DNA of 64,000 bases from Muribaculaceae bacterium (GCA_017478855.1 JAFVCX010000088.1:1-64000), one strand, 5' to 3'; positions 35,920 through 45,099 are shown, counted from the first letter of the stretch. The notes: generated from the sequence alone by a model not told the origin. Numbers and translations: made by a program.

Positions 35920-36201
35920 TTATTGCTTGTTGAGTTTAGACTTCAAAACGTTGCTAACTTTGAAGTTGAGCACAATCTTTGGGGGAATGAGCATACGCTT
36001 GCCGGTGCTGGGATTAGTCATGATGCGCTCATTTTTCTTTTTAGGCTCAAAACTGCCAAATCCCGGTATGGCAATGGTGTCAAGGTCACCGCACCGGTTG
36101 GCCACCACTTGTGTGAAGGCATCGAGCAACTTGGCCACGTCCTTGCGGTCGCGTCCTAACTTGCGAGCAATCTTATCGACGAGTTTTTTGTGTTCCATCA
36201 T
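35920..36201 (-). CDS. HU-family DNA-binding protein
   Basis: A 93-residue protein of the HU/IHF class, which bends DNA as a dimer. It has the helical dimer core (LVDKIARKLGRDRKDVAKLLDAFTQVV) and the arm region PGFGSFEPKKKNERIMTNPSTGKRMLIPPK, with the conserved GFGSF and NP for DNA intercalation. It is cotranscribed with the HU-transmembrane-LysM protein and could form mixed dimers with it. A TAAATTTG box lies at 36225-36232 on the minus strand. ATG 36198 is an alternative start. Confidence 0.94.
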   Translation of the reverse strand: MMEHKKLVDKIARKLGRDRKDVAKLLDAFTQVVANRCGDLDTIAIPGFGSFEPKKKNERIMTNPSTGKRMLIPPKIVLNFKVSNVLKSKLNKQ

Positions 36202-36224
36202 ATAAATTATTGTTTCTCAAACTG

Positions 36225-36232
36225 CAAATTTA
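36225..36232 (-). promoter_or_regulatory. -7 box (TAAATTTG) for HU operon
   Basis: The minus strand reads TAAATTTG, 24 bases upstream of the HU gene. Confidence 0.5.
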
Positions 36233-36314
36233 CAAAAAAAAGCCAATAAAACACCATGCGAGCTAAGATTTACTTTTTTCGGTGCTTTGCGAGGACTTTT
36301 AAGTAATATTTTTT

Positions 36315-36322
36315 TAATTTTG
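36315..36322 (+). promoter_or_regulatory. -7 box (TAATTTTG) for GH18 gene
   Basis: TAATTTTG lies about 60 bases before the GH18 start; it may drive both GH18 and GH9, which are 20 bases apart. Confidence 0.5.
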
Positions 36323-36384
36323 CAAAGCATTATTTCTCTTGTGGTGAAATTTGCCGCGGAGCCGATGGCTGATTTATTCTGAAA

Positions 36385-37455
36385 ATGATGAAAAAATACC
36401 AATTACTATGGGTCGTTTTGGCATGGTTGTGCAGCTTGGCAAGCTGGTCACAGCCTGTGTGCATAGCCTATTGCCCTTATTATCGCTCGCTTTTGCCCGA
36501 CCCCTCCATTGTTACCCACATTAATTATAGTTTTGCCGAAGTCTATGTGACCGGCGGCGAATACAAGGGTTTTAAGTTGCAAGGCAGCGAGTCGCGGTTT
36601 AGACAAGTGGTGGAGCTGAAACGTCAGAATCCCGCCTTGAAAATTTGCCTTTCGTTCACCCATACGGTGGTCAACAGCGACAACAAGCAAGATGGCGGTT
36701 TCTCGGCCATCGCTGCAAGCGAGGACGCTCGTCGCCGTTTTGCTGCCGATTGTCTTTCTTTTTTGCAAGAGTGGGGCATTGATGGCATTGATTTGGATTG
36801 GGAATTTCCGGGCTTGTCATGGAGTGGTGCGGCGAGCAATCCGGCAACCGACACTCCCAACTATGTGTTGCTCATGAAACAACTGCGAGAAACGCTGGGC
36901 AATGATTATCTGCTCACCTATGCGGGTTATGTGATGGATATGCGCAAGAGTGATAACGGTTATCGGTATATTGACATTGCCGCTGTGGCTCCCTATGTGG
37001 ATTTCGTGAATGTGATGACCTACGACATGGATGCGGCTCCGCATTACCACTCGGCTCTTGTGCATGAAGAGAGCTATGTGGACTGCAAACGTGCCGTGGA
37101 CAACTACATCAAGGCGGGCGTGCCGGCCCACAAACTGGTGCTGGGCATCCCTTTCTACTTGCGGCACAGCTTCGATGGCAGCACTACAGCCATTGACTAT
37201 CGCAACTTGCTATTGCTGGCACGTAACGCCAACTGGCAGATTGATTTATGGAACGATGACGCACGGTCGCCTTACGCGACTTACAAAGGTGCCTTTTATG
37301 GCTCGTACGATAATCCTCGCAGCATCGCAATCAAAGGCGAATGGGTTCGCTCTATGGGGCTGCGTGGCATGCTCTACTGGGATTGTGGTGCCGACGATGA
37401 CGCGCGCACGCTCTCACGCGCCGTGTGGAATGCCGTCACAGGCACCGATGATTAG
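36385..37455 (+). CDS. Secreted GH18 chitinase-like glycosidase
   Basis: A 356-residue exported enzyme with a signal peptide (MMKKYQLLWVVLAWLCSLASWSQ). The catalytic GH18 motif D-x-x-D-x-D-x-E reads DGIDLDWEF at residues 133-141, with Glu140 as the acid. Other GH18 strands are visible: SYNFAEV-like INYSFAEVY, FVNVMTYDMDAA and GMLYWDCGADDD. It should cleave beta-1,4 GlcNAc links in chitin, N-glycans or peptidoglycan-like polymers. No carbohydrate-binding domain is seen. It is followed after 20 bases by a GH9 gene, so the pair may be one transcript. Confidence 0.9.
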   Translation: MMKKYQLLWVVLAWLCSLASWSQPVCIAYCPYYRSLLPDPSIVTHINYSFAEVYVTGGEYKGFKLQGSESRFRQVVELKRQNPALKICLSFTHTVVNSDNKQDGGFSAIAASEDARRRFAADCLSFLQEWGIDGIDLDWEFPGLSWSGAASNPATDTPNYVLLMKQLRETLGNDYLLTYAGYVMDMRKSDNGYRYIDIAAVAPYVDFVNVMTYDMDAAPHYHSALVHEESYVDCKRAVDNYIKAGVPAHKLVLGIPFYLRHSFDGSTTAIDYRNLLLLARNANWQIDLWNDDARSPYATYKGAFYGSYDNPRSIAIKGEWVRSMGLRGMLYWDCGADDDARTLSRAVWNAVTGTDD

Positions 37456-37475
37456 AAATTCTTTTTTGTTAGACT

Positions 37476-39284
37476 ATGAGGAGATTTTTACTCACTATCG
37501 CATTGATTACATGCTCGTTGGCCTCAGTGGCGCAGGTGTGGATACGAATTAATCAGCTGGGCTATTTGCCACAAGCCACAAAGGTGGCAGTGCTCATGAG
37601 CAAAGAAAAATGTGATGTGGAAAGATTTGAAATCGTGGACGCGTCCACGGGCAAAAGTGTGTACCAATCGCAGCGTGTGCAGGCCACTCGCTCATTGCGG
37701 CACATGACATCGACCTGCCGCCTTAATTTCAGCGACTTCACGACCGAGGGAACGTTTCGCCTGAAAGTGGGCGACGCGCTGTCGCCTCCATTTCGTGTGG
37801 GGCACGATGTGTATGACGGCACTGCCGATTTCGTGCTGCAATATATGCGCCAGCAACAATGTGGCTTTAACCCGTTTCAAAACGACAGTTGCCACACGCG
37901 TGATGCCTATGTGCGCTATCATCCACAGAAAGAGGGCCAGCGCATTGACGTGCGTGGCGGATGGCACGATGCCAGCGACCTACTGCAGTACACCACCACG
38001 AGTGCCAATGCCATTTATCAGCTTATGTTTGCCTATCAGCAAAATCCGTCGGTTTTTGGCGATTTGTACCAAGCCAATGGCACACAGGGAGCCAATGGCG
38101 TACCCGACGTGGTGGATCAAATCAAATGGGGACTCGACTGGCTCGATCGCATGAATCCCTCAAAGGGAGAACTATACAATCAGATTGCTGATGACCGCGA
38201 CCACATAGGCATGAAAATGCCTAAAGACGACCCCGCCGACTATGGTTGGGGCCCCAATGGTGGCAGACCGGTGTATTATGTGGATGGGCTCAGGCAGCAA
38301 CGGGGGAATTTTCTCAACGCGACTATGGGCGCGGCCAGCACGGCCGGCAAGTTTGCCAGCGATTTTGCTTTGGGCGGCCGCCTGCTGACCTCGTTTTACC
38401 CTGAATTTGCCGCACGCCTTGCTGGCAAGGCGGCCGATGCCTATCAGGTGGGCTTGGACAAGCCCGGCAACACTCAGACGGTTTCGGTCAAATCACCCTA
38501 TATCTACGCCGAAGATAACTGGGTGGACGACATGGAGCTGGGTGCCGTTGAGTTATACATGCTCACGCAAGATCCGCGCTATTTGGCACAAGCTATCGAC
38601 TTTGGTCGTCGTGAGCCGGTGACTCCATGGATGGGTGCCGACAGTGCCTATCATTATCAGTGGTATCCATTCATGAATATGGGACACTATCACTTGTCGC
38701 GGTTGGCCTCTGGTGGTACCCGGCGAGAATTTTTGCGCAACATGAAGGCAGGCATAGAACGAGTGCAAGAACGTGCGGCCGACCATCCTTTCATGTGGGG
38801 TATCCCCGGCATTTGGTGCAGCAACAACCTCACGGTGGCCATGCTCACCCAGTGCATCCTTTATCGTCAGCTCACGGGTGACCGTCAGTTTGAGGAAATG
38901 GAGGGCTCACTGCGCGATTGGCTCTTTGGGTGCAACCCGTGGGGCACAAGCATGGTGGTGGGCTTGCCCGAAGAGGGAGTTTATCCACGTGCCACCCACA
39001 GCAACTGGGTATTTGAGCAAAAAGGACATCCCGTTGGCGGCTTGGTTGATGGCCCAGTCTATGCCACCATTTTCAACAGCTTGACGGGCGTGAACATTAG
39101 CGACGACATGCCCCACGTCACCCCTAATGCCTATGAAGATGTGCAGCCCGGCGACGTGGTTTATCACGACAATTCGCACGACTATAGCACCAATGAACCC
39201 ACGATGGACGGAACCGCATCGCTTGTGTTCCCACTGTCGACCTACGAAGTGGAGGGGCGGCAAACCGCGTCTTCTCACAAATAA
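37476..39284 (+). CDS. Secreted GH9 family endoglucanase-like enzyme
   Basis: A 602-residue exported enzyme with a signal peptide (MRRFLLTIALITCSLASVA). An N-terminal Ig-like CelD_N domain (IRINQLGYLPQATKVAVLM) is followed by the six-hairpin GH9 barrel. The catalytic nucleophile region is GGWHDASDLLQY (from residue 161), and the C-terminal acid lies in HDYSTNEPTMDGTASLV. The barrel markers NNLTVAMLTQCILY and GCNPWGTSMVVG are present. GH9 enzymes cut beta-1,4-glucans, and some act on GlcN/GlcNAc links (exo-glucosaminidase type). Next to a GH18, the latter is possible. Confidence 0.9.
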   Translation: MRRFLLTIALITCSLASVAQVWIRINQLGYLPQATKVAVLMSKEKCDVERFEIVDASTGKSVYQSQRVQATRSLRHMTSTCRLNFSDFTTEGTFRLKVGDALSPPFRVGHDVYDGTADFVLQYMRQQQCGFNPFQNDSCHTRDAYVRYHPQKEGQRIDVRGGWHDASDLLQYTTTSANAIYQLMFAYQQNPSVFGDLYQANGTQGANGVPDVVDQIKWGLDWLDRMNPSKGELYNQIADDRDHIGMKMPKDDPADYGWGPNGGRPVYYVDGLRQQRGNFLNATMGAASTAGKFASDFALGGRLLTSFYPEFAARLAGKAADAYQVGLDKPGNTQTVSVKSPYIYAEDNWVDDMELGAVELYMLTQDPRYLAQAIDFGRREPVTPWMGADSAYHYQWYPFMNMGHYHLSRLASGGTRREFLRNMKAGIERVQERAADHPFMWGIPGIWCSNNLTVAMLTQCILYRQLTGDRQFEEMEGSLRDWLFGCNPWGTSMVVGLPEEGVYPRATHSNWVFEQKGHPVGGLVDGPVYATIFNSLTGVNISDDMPHVTPNAYEDVQPGDVVYHDNSHDYSTNEPTMDGTASLVFPLSTYEVEGRQTASSHK

Positions 39285-39327
39285 CATTTTTTGCGCACGT
39301 GTTGCGAATAATGTTATAAAAAATGAG

Positions 39328-39335
39328 TAAATTTG
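39328..39335 (+). promoter_or_regulatory. -7 box (TAAATTTG) for M6 peptidase
   Basis: TAAATTTG lies 16-28 bases before the candidate start codons of the M6 peptidase. Confidence 0.5.
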
Positions 39336-39351
39336 CAAAATTAAACCCTAA

Positions 39352-41634
39352 ATGAATCGAGAAATGATGAAAAAATTAGTATTCAGTTTGCTTGCACTCA
39401 CGGCTTTCTGCGCTGCTGCGGTGCCGGCTTTCCCGTGGCCGCAGCACATCGTGCAACCCGATGGCACGTCGCTCACCGTGGTGATGCATGGCGATGAGTG
39501 GAATGGCTATGCAACCACTGCCGACGGCTACACGATTGCTACCAACGAAAAGGGTGCGTTTTGCTATGCGCAGGTGCAAAACGGCCAGCTCGTGGCTTCA
39601 TCGATGCTTGCCCACGATGCGCAGCAACGTGTGACCGCGGAGCAACAATACCTGTTGAGTGTGCCCAAGCATCTGCAAGCCGATGCTGCCACGGCCACGG
39701 CGCGCAGGGCGGCCATGCGCCAAGCCGCCGTCGAGAAAGGCCTGATGCGCAAGGCCACTATGGATGTGAGCCGTTTTCGCGGCCTTGTGATTTTGGTAGA
39801 GTTTAATGACCGGAAGTTTTTGTTCAACGATGCTCGCGAGAAATATGAGCACATGTTCAACGACGAAGGCTATGCGGGATTTTATAACGATTCGCTCAAG
39901 CAATGGCAAAATTACACGGGCAGCTTGCTGGACTACTACAACGACAACACTTCGGGGCATTTTCGCCCTCATTTTGACGTAGTGGGTCCTGTGTCGGTCG
40001 ATTATAGCCAGCAATCACCCGGAGGAAGCGACAACACTCGTTCACGCTCCATCTTTAGTGCGGCCTTGAAAGCGGCAGATGCGCAAGTCGACTTCAGTGA
40101 ATATGATGCCGACGACGATGGGGTGGTGGATATGGTATTCTTCATCGTCCCCGGTGGCGGTTCCAATGCCGGCAACAACAGCAACTATTTGTGGCCTCAC
40201 AAATGGTCGCTCACCGGTTACGCCAGCAAGCTCGATGGCAAGTCATTTGACGTGTACGCTTGCTCCACAGAATTATATGGTTATCAGCGCGACAACCGCT
40301 GGGATGGAATCGGAACGATTGCCCATGAGTTTACCCACGTGTTGGGTTTGGGCGACTTGTATGATGCCGATTACACAACCGGCGGCTTGAGCAGTCATCC
40401 GGGCAAATGGTCGATTATGGCCAGTGGCAGCTATTTGAATATGGCATGCACTCCTTCTGGATATGGACTATATGAGCGCATGTCGATGGGATGGGCAAAC
40501 ATCACTCCGATAGATGCGCAAAAATCCTACACTTTGCAACCTCTTCAGAACAGCGGCAGTGGCTATCGCATCAATTTGCCGGCTGTGAATGGCGAATTTT
40601 TCTTGCTTGAAAACCGCCAGCCTATCAAGTGGGACTCTTATTTGCCCGGACATGGGATGCTTGTGTGGCGAGTCGACTCAACCGACGTGACACCCTACGA
40701 GAGAAACCGCATCAACGCCAATGCTTCGCACAACTATTATGAACTCGTGAGGGCACAGCGGCGCGACACGACCATCTATTATAACAACAAGCCCTATGAA
40801 GTGGCCGTCGATTGCGATAGCGACCCATTCCCCGGTTCGGCACAGGTGACTGAGCTGAGCAATGGCGATGCGACACCACGTCTTAACTCTTGGACTGGCG
40901 CAAGTTCTCCGTGGATTCTAAAGAATATAAAGGAAAGCTCAACGGGTGTTGTCACATTCCGCACCGAGGCCGATCCCGTGAAGTCTTATGTGGAAACCTT
41001 CGAACAAATGCCGCTCACGCAAAACGACACCACACAGGTGCCCGGCGCGTTTTCTCAATGGAATCTGAGCAAAAAGGCGCGTGTGGTGGAGCCCGATTCT
41101 GGCTGGTGTAATGGTCATCGCGCACTGGCTTTGCTGAAAAACTCAGAAGCAGTCACCACCACTCCCATCACTCAAGCCGTGAACACGATCACTTGCACCT
41201 TTGGCAACCCCACCACTTCCTCGGCAGTGTTTAGGGTATATTATTCAACGAATGGGGGCGCGAGCTGGACGTTTGCCAGCCGATACACGGGAGAATCCAT
41301 TTCCCGACTGGCCGCAGGCGAGAGTGCCACCTATACCTATCGCATAGAAACCGATAGCACCAAGGCCACCACCTTCCGAATCATGCTGTTTTCTGGCAGC
41401 AGCACCGTGCCATGCTATGTGGACGATGTGATTGTGAGTTATGTGGATAACTCCACTCCTGTTCTTGTGGGCGACGTGAATGGCGACGGCGTGATTGATG
41501 TGGCCGATGTGAACTATGTGATTAACGCGGCATTGAACGACAACACTAATTTGCGAGCCGATGTGAACGGCGATGGAGAGGTGGACGTGAGCGACGTGAA
41601 CACCGTCATCAACATCGTCCTCTATGGTCAATAA
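39352..41634 (+). CDS. Secreted M6-family metalloprotease with dockerin-like C-terminus
   Basis: A 760-residue exported peptidase. The signal peptide starts at the internal methionines (MMKKLVFSLLALTAFCAAAVPA), so ATG 39364 or 39367 may be the real start. The zinc site IAHEFTHVLGLGD (H325-E-x-x-H329 counted from 39352) and the Met-turn-like KWSIMASGSY identify family M6 (immune inhibitor A type). A beta-sandwich region at about 540-700 follows. The last 54 residues are two dockerin type I Ca-binding repeats (GDVNGDGVIDVADVNYVIN and ADVNGDGEVDVSDVNTVIN). These could anchor or stabilise the protein. It has its own promoter box at 39328. Confidence 0.9.
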   Translation: MNREMMKKLVFSLLALTAFCAAAVPAFPWPQHIVQPDGTSLTVVMHGDEWNGYATTADGYTIATNEKGAFCYAQVQNGQLVASSMLAHDAQQRVTAEQQYLLSVPKHLQADAATATARRAAMRQAAVEKGLMRKATMDVSRFRGLVILVEFNDRKFLFNDAREKYEHMFNDEGYAGFYNDSLKQWQNYTGSLLDYYNDNTSGHFRPHFDVVGPVSVDYSQQSPGGSDNTRSRSIFSAALKAADAQVDFSEYDADDDGVVDMVFFIVPGGGSNAGNNSNYLWPHKWSLTGYASKLDGKSFDVYACSTELYGYQRDNRWDGIGTIAHEFTHVLGLGDLYDADYTTGGLSSHPGKWSIMASGSYLNMACTPSGYGLYERMSMGWANITPIDAQKSYTLQPLQNSGSGYRINLPAVNGEFFLLENRQPIKWDSYLPGHGMLVWRVDSTDVTPYERNRINANASHNYYELVRAQRRDTTIYYNNKPYEVAVDCDSDPFPGSAQVTELSNGDATPRLNSWTGASSPWILKNIKESSTGVVTFRTEADPVKSYVETFEQMPLTQNDTTQVPGAFSQWNLSKKARVVEPDSGWCNGHRALALLKNSEAVTTTPITQAVNTITCTFGNPTTSSAVFRVYYSTNGGASWTFASRYTGESISRLAAGESATYTYRIETDSTKATTFRIMLFSGSSTVPCYVDDVIVSYVDNSTPVLVGDVNGDGVIDVADVNYVINAALNDNTNLRADVNGDGEVDVSDVNTVINIVLYGQ

Positions 41635-41645
41635 ACTTTTTTGAC

Positions 41646-42515
41646 TTACTCGAGGATTCTGAAGACTCTTATACCGAGGTTGGTTTTGCTGCCCCTCAGG
41701 TAATGGAACATATCTTTCTGCTCAAGCATCACGCATCCACCGCCCATCGATGCATCGAGCAGGAAGATATTTCCGTTTTCATCCTTCTCGATGATGCCGA
41801 GGTGAGAGATGTCGAGCCCCTCAATTTTGGTCACCAGCCCTACGAAATCACCGCTGCGCAACGCAGTTTTCACCGCTTTGTCGCCCAGCCATGTGTTTTT
41901 CAGATAAGGCATGCGGTGAAGCCGGTAGCCGTGCTCAAAACTGCGAATCTTTTCCAGCATGGCCTCATCGTCCTTCAGGCTGCGATAATTTGAGGCGTGC
42001 TTGCTCATAAAATCAATGGTTTTGACCATGTATTGCGCATGTGGCACACTGGGGGTTATTTCTTGCAGATTGCCACGCATGCGATTGTCCACAATCCATT
42101 CGCTGATGTAGTGCAGGCGACTTGAATAGTCGCCCATTTGTCCGCCGCGATAACGCAGATTTTCAAGATTGGCGGCATAGTCGCGCCATGAATAGCGGCC
42201 ATTCATAGTGGTGCGTGCGAGGGCATAAAGTGTCTCCACAAAGGTGGTGCAGTAAAGCTCGTCAATGTTGATGGTCAGCATCTCCTTGTCGCCTTCGAGC
42301 GTGTGTGCCACATAGGGCGTTCCCAGCAGTTCATGGGCATAAAAACTCACGAGTGCGTTGCCGCCGGTGAGGCCACTCTCGATGCCTTTTTGTAGCAAGG
42401 CGTTAATTTTGAGAGTGTCGTTCTCGCAATGAAAACGCATTTCTTGCAGGCTGGCGGCATGTGCTGCCGTCAAGCTCATGAATGCGATGGTTGCTATGGC
42501 GATGAAGTGTTTCAT
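41646..42515 (-). CDS. DUF1460 N-acetylmuramoyl-L-alanine amidase-like protein
   Basis: A 289-residue exported protein with a signal peptide (MKHFIAIATIAFMSLTAAHA). It has the DUF1460 pattern: DELYCTTFVETLYALART with the likely nucleophile Cys, GDFVGLVTKIEGLDISHLGI with the likely His, and LLDASMGGGCVML. The fold is related to NlpC/P60 enzymes that cut peptidoglycan stem peptides or the amide to muramic acid. It converges with the M6 peptidase, 11 bases away. Confidence 0.85.
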   Translation of the reverse strand: MKHFIAIATIAFMSLTAAHAASLQEMRFHCENDTLKINALLQKGIESGLTGGNALVSFYAHELLGTPYVAHTLEGDKEMLTINIDELYCTTFVETLYALARTTMNGRYSWRDYAANLENLRYRGGQMGDYSSRLHYISEWIVDNRMRGNLQEITPSVPHAQYMVKTIDFMSKHASNYRSLKDDEAMLEKIRSFEHGYRLHRMPYLKNTWLGDKAVKTALRSGDFVGLVTKIEGLDISHLGIIEKDENGNIFLLDASMGGGCVMLEQKDMFHYLRGSKTNLGIRVFRILE

Positions 42516-42584
42516 ATTTGCAAGATTTAGAATAAATGAATGTTGGGCAAAGTTGAAAGATATTGTTTTCAGCCCCTCAATAGG

Positions 42585-43703
42585 TCACTTTTGCAGCGCG
42601 TGGGCATAATCGCGCCATTTGCCTATGAGGGCATCCATGTCGGGTGGCAACTCGCTGTCGAAGTCCATCTGTTGGCCTGTTACGGGATGCACGAAACCTA
42701 ACGTCTTGGCATGAAGTGCCTGCCGGGGACACAGTTTGAAACAGTTCTCAATAAAGGCGGCATAGGAAGCCGTTTTGTATCCGCGCAGCACTTGGTCGCC
42801 ACCATATCGCTCATCATTGAAAAGCACATGGCCTATATGCTTCATGTGCACGCGAATTTGGTGGGTGCGGCCGGTTTCAAGCTGGCACCTCACCACGGCC
42901 ACATGGGCCAGATTTTCAAGTGTGTGATAGTGCGTCACAGCATGTTTACCCATCTCACCATCAGGAAACACACACATGAGCAGCCGGTCGCGTGGGCTGC
43001 GGCCAATGTTGCCGGTGATGGTGCCATCAAGTTCCTTCATCTCGCCCCACACCACAGCGATGTATTGCCGCTTGGTGGTCTTGTTGAAAAACTGATTGCC
43101 CAGCGACGTTTTGGCTCGTGGAGTCTTGGCCACCACCAGCAGGCCACTCGTGTCCTTGTCGATGCGATGCACAAGTCCCATGCGAGGGTCGGTCACATCA
43201 TAATTGGGATTGTCTTTGAAATGCCATGCAAGCGCGTTGACCAGCGTGCCGTCGTAATTGCCGTGGCCCGGATGCACGCACATGCCGGCCGGCTTGTTCA
43301 CCACCAGTAGCTCATCGTCTTCATACACGATGTCGAGAGCGATGTCTTGCGCCACAATCTCATTTTCATAACGCGGCCTGTCCATAACTACGCTGATGAT
43401 GTCGCCCGGATGCACACGGTAGTTGCTTTTCACAGGCGTGCCGTTCACCCTGATGCATTGTGCCTCGGCTGCTGCCTGTATGCGATTGCGCGAAGTGCCT
43501 TTGATGCGCTCCACCAAATACTTGTCGATGCGCAACAGCACCTGCCCTTTCTCCACCTCATAGCGATAATGCTCCCAATAGTCACGCCCATTCTCACTGA
43601 AATCAGGATCGCTGAAGTCGAGCTGGATTTCGGCTGCCGAAGAAGCATTGCCATCATCAGGCAGTGAAGTCATGGAGTCGAGCAAATCGTCGTGAGTCGT
43701 CAT
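42585..43703 (-). CDS. RluD-family 23S rRNA pseudouridine synthase
   Basis: A 372-residue enzyme. An S4 RNA-binding domain (VLLRIDKYLVERIKGTSRNRIQAA) starts at about residue 55. The catalytic domain carries GLVHRIDKDTSGLLVVAKT with the catalytic Asp, and GRTHQIRVHMKHIGHVLFND. An acidic N-terminal extension of about 50 residues is typical of Bacteroidetes RluD. It converts uridines in 23S rRNA helix 69 to pseudouridine. Its start overlaps the PASTA gene stop by 4 bases, so the two are coupled. Confidence 0.92.
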   Translation of the reverse strand: MTTHDDLLDSMTSLPDDGNASSAAEIQLDFSDPDFSENGRDYWEHYRYEVEKGQVLLRIDKYLVERIKGTSRNRIQAAAEAQCIRVNGTPVKSNYRVHPGDIISVVMDRPRYENEIVAQDIALDIVYEDDELLVVNKPAGMCVHPGHGNYDGTLVNALAWHFKDNPNYDVTDPRMGLVHRIDKDTSGLLVVAKTPRAKTSLGNQFFNKTTKRQYIAVVWGEMKELDGTITGNIGRSPRDRLLMCVFPDGEMGKHAVTHYHTLENLAHVAVVRCQLETGRTHQIRVHMKHIGHVLFNDERYGGDQVLRGYKTASYAAFIENCFKLCPRQALHAKTLGFVHPVTGQQMDFDSELPPDMDALIGKWRDYAHALQK

Positions 43704-44368
43704 TTCAAGATGCTGGAATATTGCTCCACGGCCTCCTCATAGTTGCGCTGTTCTATGGAGTCGATGGTGTTGCTGTCAAGAATGGAGTCGGGGTTCATGT
43801 TGTCGATGGAGCCGTCGCCCACCACAAGGCGAATGAGCGAATTGACGCTCACTTGCTTGCCCGGCGCTACCTGATGGTTATTCACTGTGGCTTGCAAAAT
43901 CAGGCCGCCATAAGGCGAGGCCACGCTGTCCACTTCCACATTTTTGAAACCCATCGAGCGCAAGAGAGCCAGTCCCTGTCTGATGGACGTTTCTTGCAGC
44001 TTGGGCATGGCCACCATGCGAGCGTTCATGGCGTTGAGTTTGAGATAGATGACCCGTATGGGTTTCACAAACGAGTTGGCTTTGGGTTCTTGGTCAATCA
44101 CCGTGCCCGGCCTATACATTTCCACGTAGTTGGTGCTGTCGCTGATGTCCCATTTGAATCCCGCGCTTTCAAGGCGTGCCGCTGCCTCGCTGAGCGTCAG
44201 GTTGCGCACATCGGGCACCTGACGTTGCTGTCCGTGGTTGGTAAACACGTCAATAAAGAGCAGCCCAATGTAAAACAAAGCAATGGTGGCAATGGCTATC
44301 AAAATCGAGTTGAGGATAAAAGGATGTTCCTCCTTGAATTTGTCAAAAGCGTTGAGGTTGTTGCTCAT
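43700..44368 (-). CDS. PASTA-domain membrane protein
   Basis: A 222-residue single-pass protein. A short cytosolic N-terminus is followed by one transmembrane helix at about residues 18-38 (ILNSILIAIATIALFYIGLLF). About three PASTA domains come next (VPDVRNLTLSEAAARLESAGF, AMPKLQETSIRQGLALLRSMGF and ILQATVNNHQVAPG). PASTA domains elsewhere bind beta-lactam-like or muropeptide ligands on penicillin-binding proteins and Ser/Thr kinases. Here there is no kinase or transpeptidase part. The pairing with an RluD-type synthase is common in Bacteroidales. Start 44368 (MSNNLNAFDKF) is chosen over 44398. Confidence 0.88.
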   Translation of the reverse strand: MSNNLNAFDKFKEEHPFILNSILIAIATIALFYIGLLFIDVFTNHGQQRQVPDVRNLTLSEAAARLESAGFKWDISDSTNYVEMYRPGTVIDQEPKANSFVKPIRVIYLKLNAMNARMVAMPKLQETSIRQGLALLRSMGFKNVEVDSVASPYGGLILQATVNNHQVAPGKQVSVNSLIRLVVGDGSIDNMNPDSILDSNTIDSIEQRNYEEAVEQYSSILK

Positions 44369-44395
44369 AGGGGAATAAATTGCGATTACAAGTTG

Positions 44396-44403
44396 CAAAG
44401 ATA
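44396..44403 (-). promoter_or_regulatory. -7 box (TATCTTTG) for PASTA-rluD operon
   Basis: The minus strand reads TATCTTTG, 28 bases upstream of the chosen PASTA start; it also rules against the longer start at 44398. Confidence 0.5.
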
Positions 44404-44428
44404 AGCATTTTTTCGTAATTTCGCAGCC

Positions 44429-45022
44429 ATGTTTCAGATTTCACACCATGTGGCCGTGATTCCGGCACAAGACTATGTGGACCAATATCGCGATATAGAC
44501 CGCTTTTTGCCGCTGTGCCGCGAATGCAACAGCTATAACCGAGTGTGGGGTTGCCCTCCCTTCAACTTCGACCTTCAGCATCTTCTTGACTCCTATGAGC
44601 AAGCCACCATCTATGGCACGAAAATCGAGTTTGCTCACGACCTGCGCTGCCAGTGCACCTCACCGCAGCAATCGCGTGAAGTTACCCGTGAGGCTTTGAA
44701 CGAGGCTTGGGACATCTTGCTTCCGTTTCTCTATGAGCAGGAGGCCGCACACCCCGGCAGCCGCATCTTCACGGGACGTTGCCGCCTGTGCCGACCCGAA
44801 AAATGCACGCGTCCCGATGGCAAACCCTGCCGACATCCGCAACGCATGCGCTGCTCTCTTGAGTCGGTGGGATTCGACATCGGTCGCACAGCGAGCGAGC
44901 TGCTGGGCATTGATCTTTGCTGGAGCAAAAACGGCGAGTTGCCGCCCTACGTCACGCTTGTGACGGCTCTCTTCACCCGCGACGTCATCACTCCCGCCAT
45001 TCCGCCTCAACGGATGAAATGA
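44429..45022 (+). CDS. DUF2284-type cysteine-rich metal-binding protein
   Basis: A 197-residue cytosolic protein rich in cysteine. It has CRECNSYNRVWGCPPFNFD near residue 30, a second cluster CRLCRPEKCTRPDGKPCRHP at about 112-132 and MRCSLESVGFD. This pattern fits DUF2284, predicted to bind an iron-sulfur cluster or zinc. No partner gene is adjacent. It is divergent from the PASTA gene. Confidence 0.8.
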   Translation: MFQISHHVAVIPAQDYVDQYRDIDRFLPLCRECNSYNRVWGCPPFNFDLQHLLDSYEQATIYGTKIEFAHDLRCQCTSPQQSREVTREALNEAWDILLPFLYEQEAAHPGSRIFTGRCRLCRPEKCTRPDGKPCRHPQRMRCSLESVGFDIGRTASELLGIDLCWSKNGELPPYVTLVTALFTRDVITPAIPPQRMK

Positions 45023-45063
45023 CACCCAGAAATATGGGCACAGTGACGTAAGAATGAAAAACA

Positions 45064-45096
45064 TTTGGCCGGTTTGCAAAAATAGTACTACCTTTG
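45064..45096 (+). promoter_or_regulatory. Promoter of the MATE leader (TTTG-N21-TACCTTTG)
   Basis: TTTG at 45064-45067 and TACCTTTG at 45089-45096 with 21-base spacing match the Bacteroidetes consensus. The transcript would have a leader of about 155 bases before the MATE gene. Confidence 0.65.
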
Positions 45097-45099
45097 CAA

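Noticed and set aside
36385..41634. Polysaccharide utilisation locus
   Set aside because: No SusC/SusD pair, hybrid two-component system or other PUL regulator is present beside the GH18 and GH9 genes.
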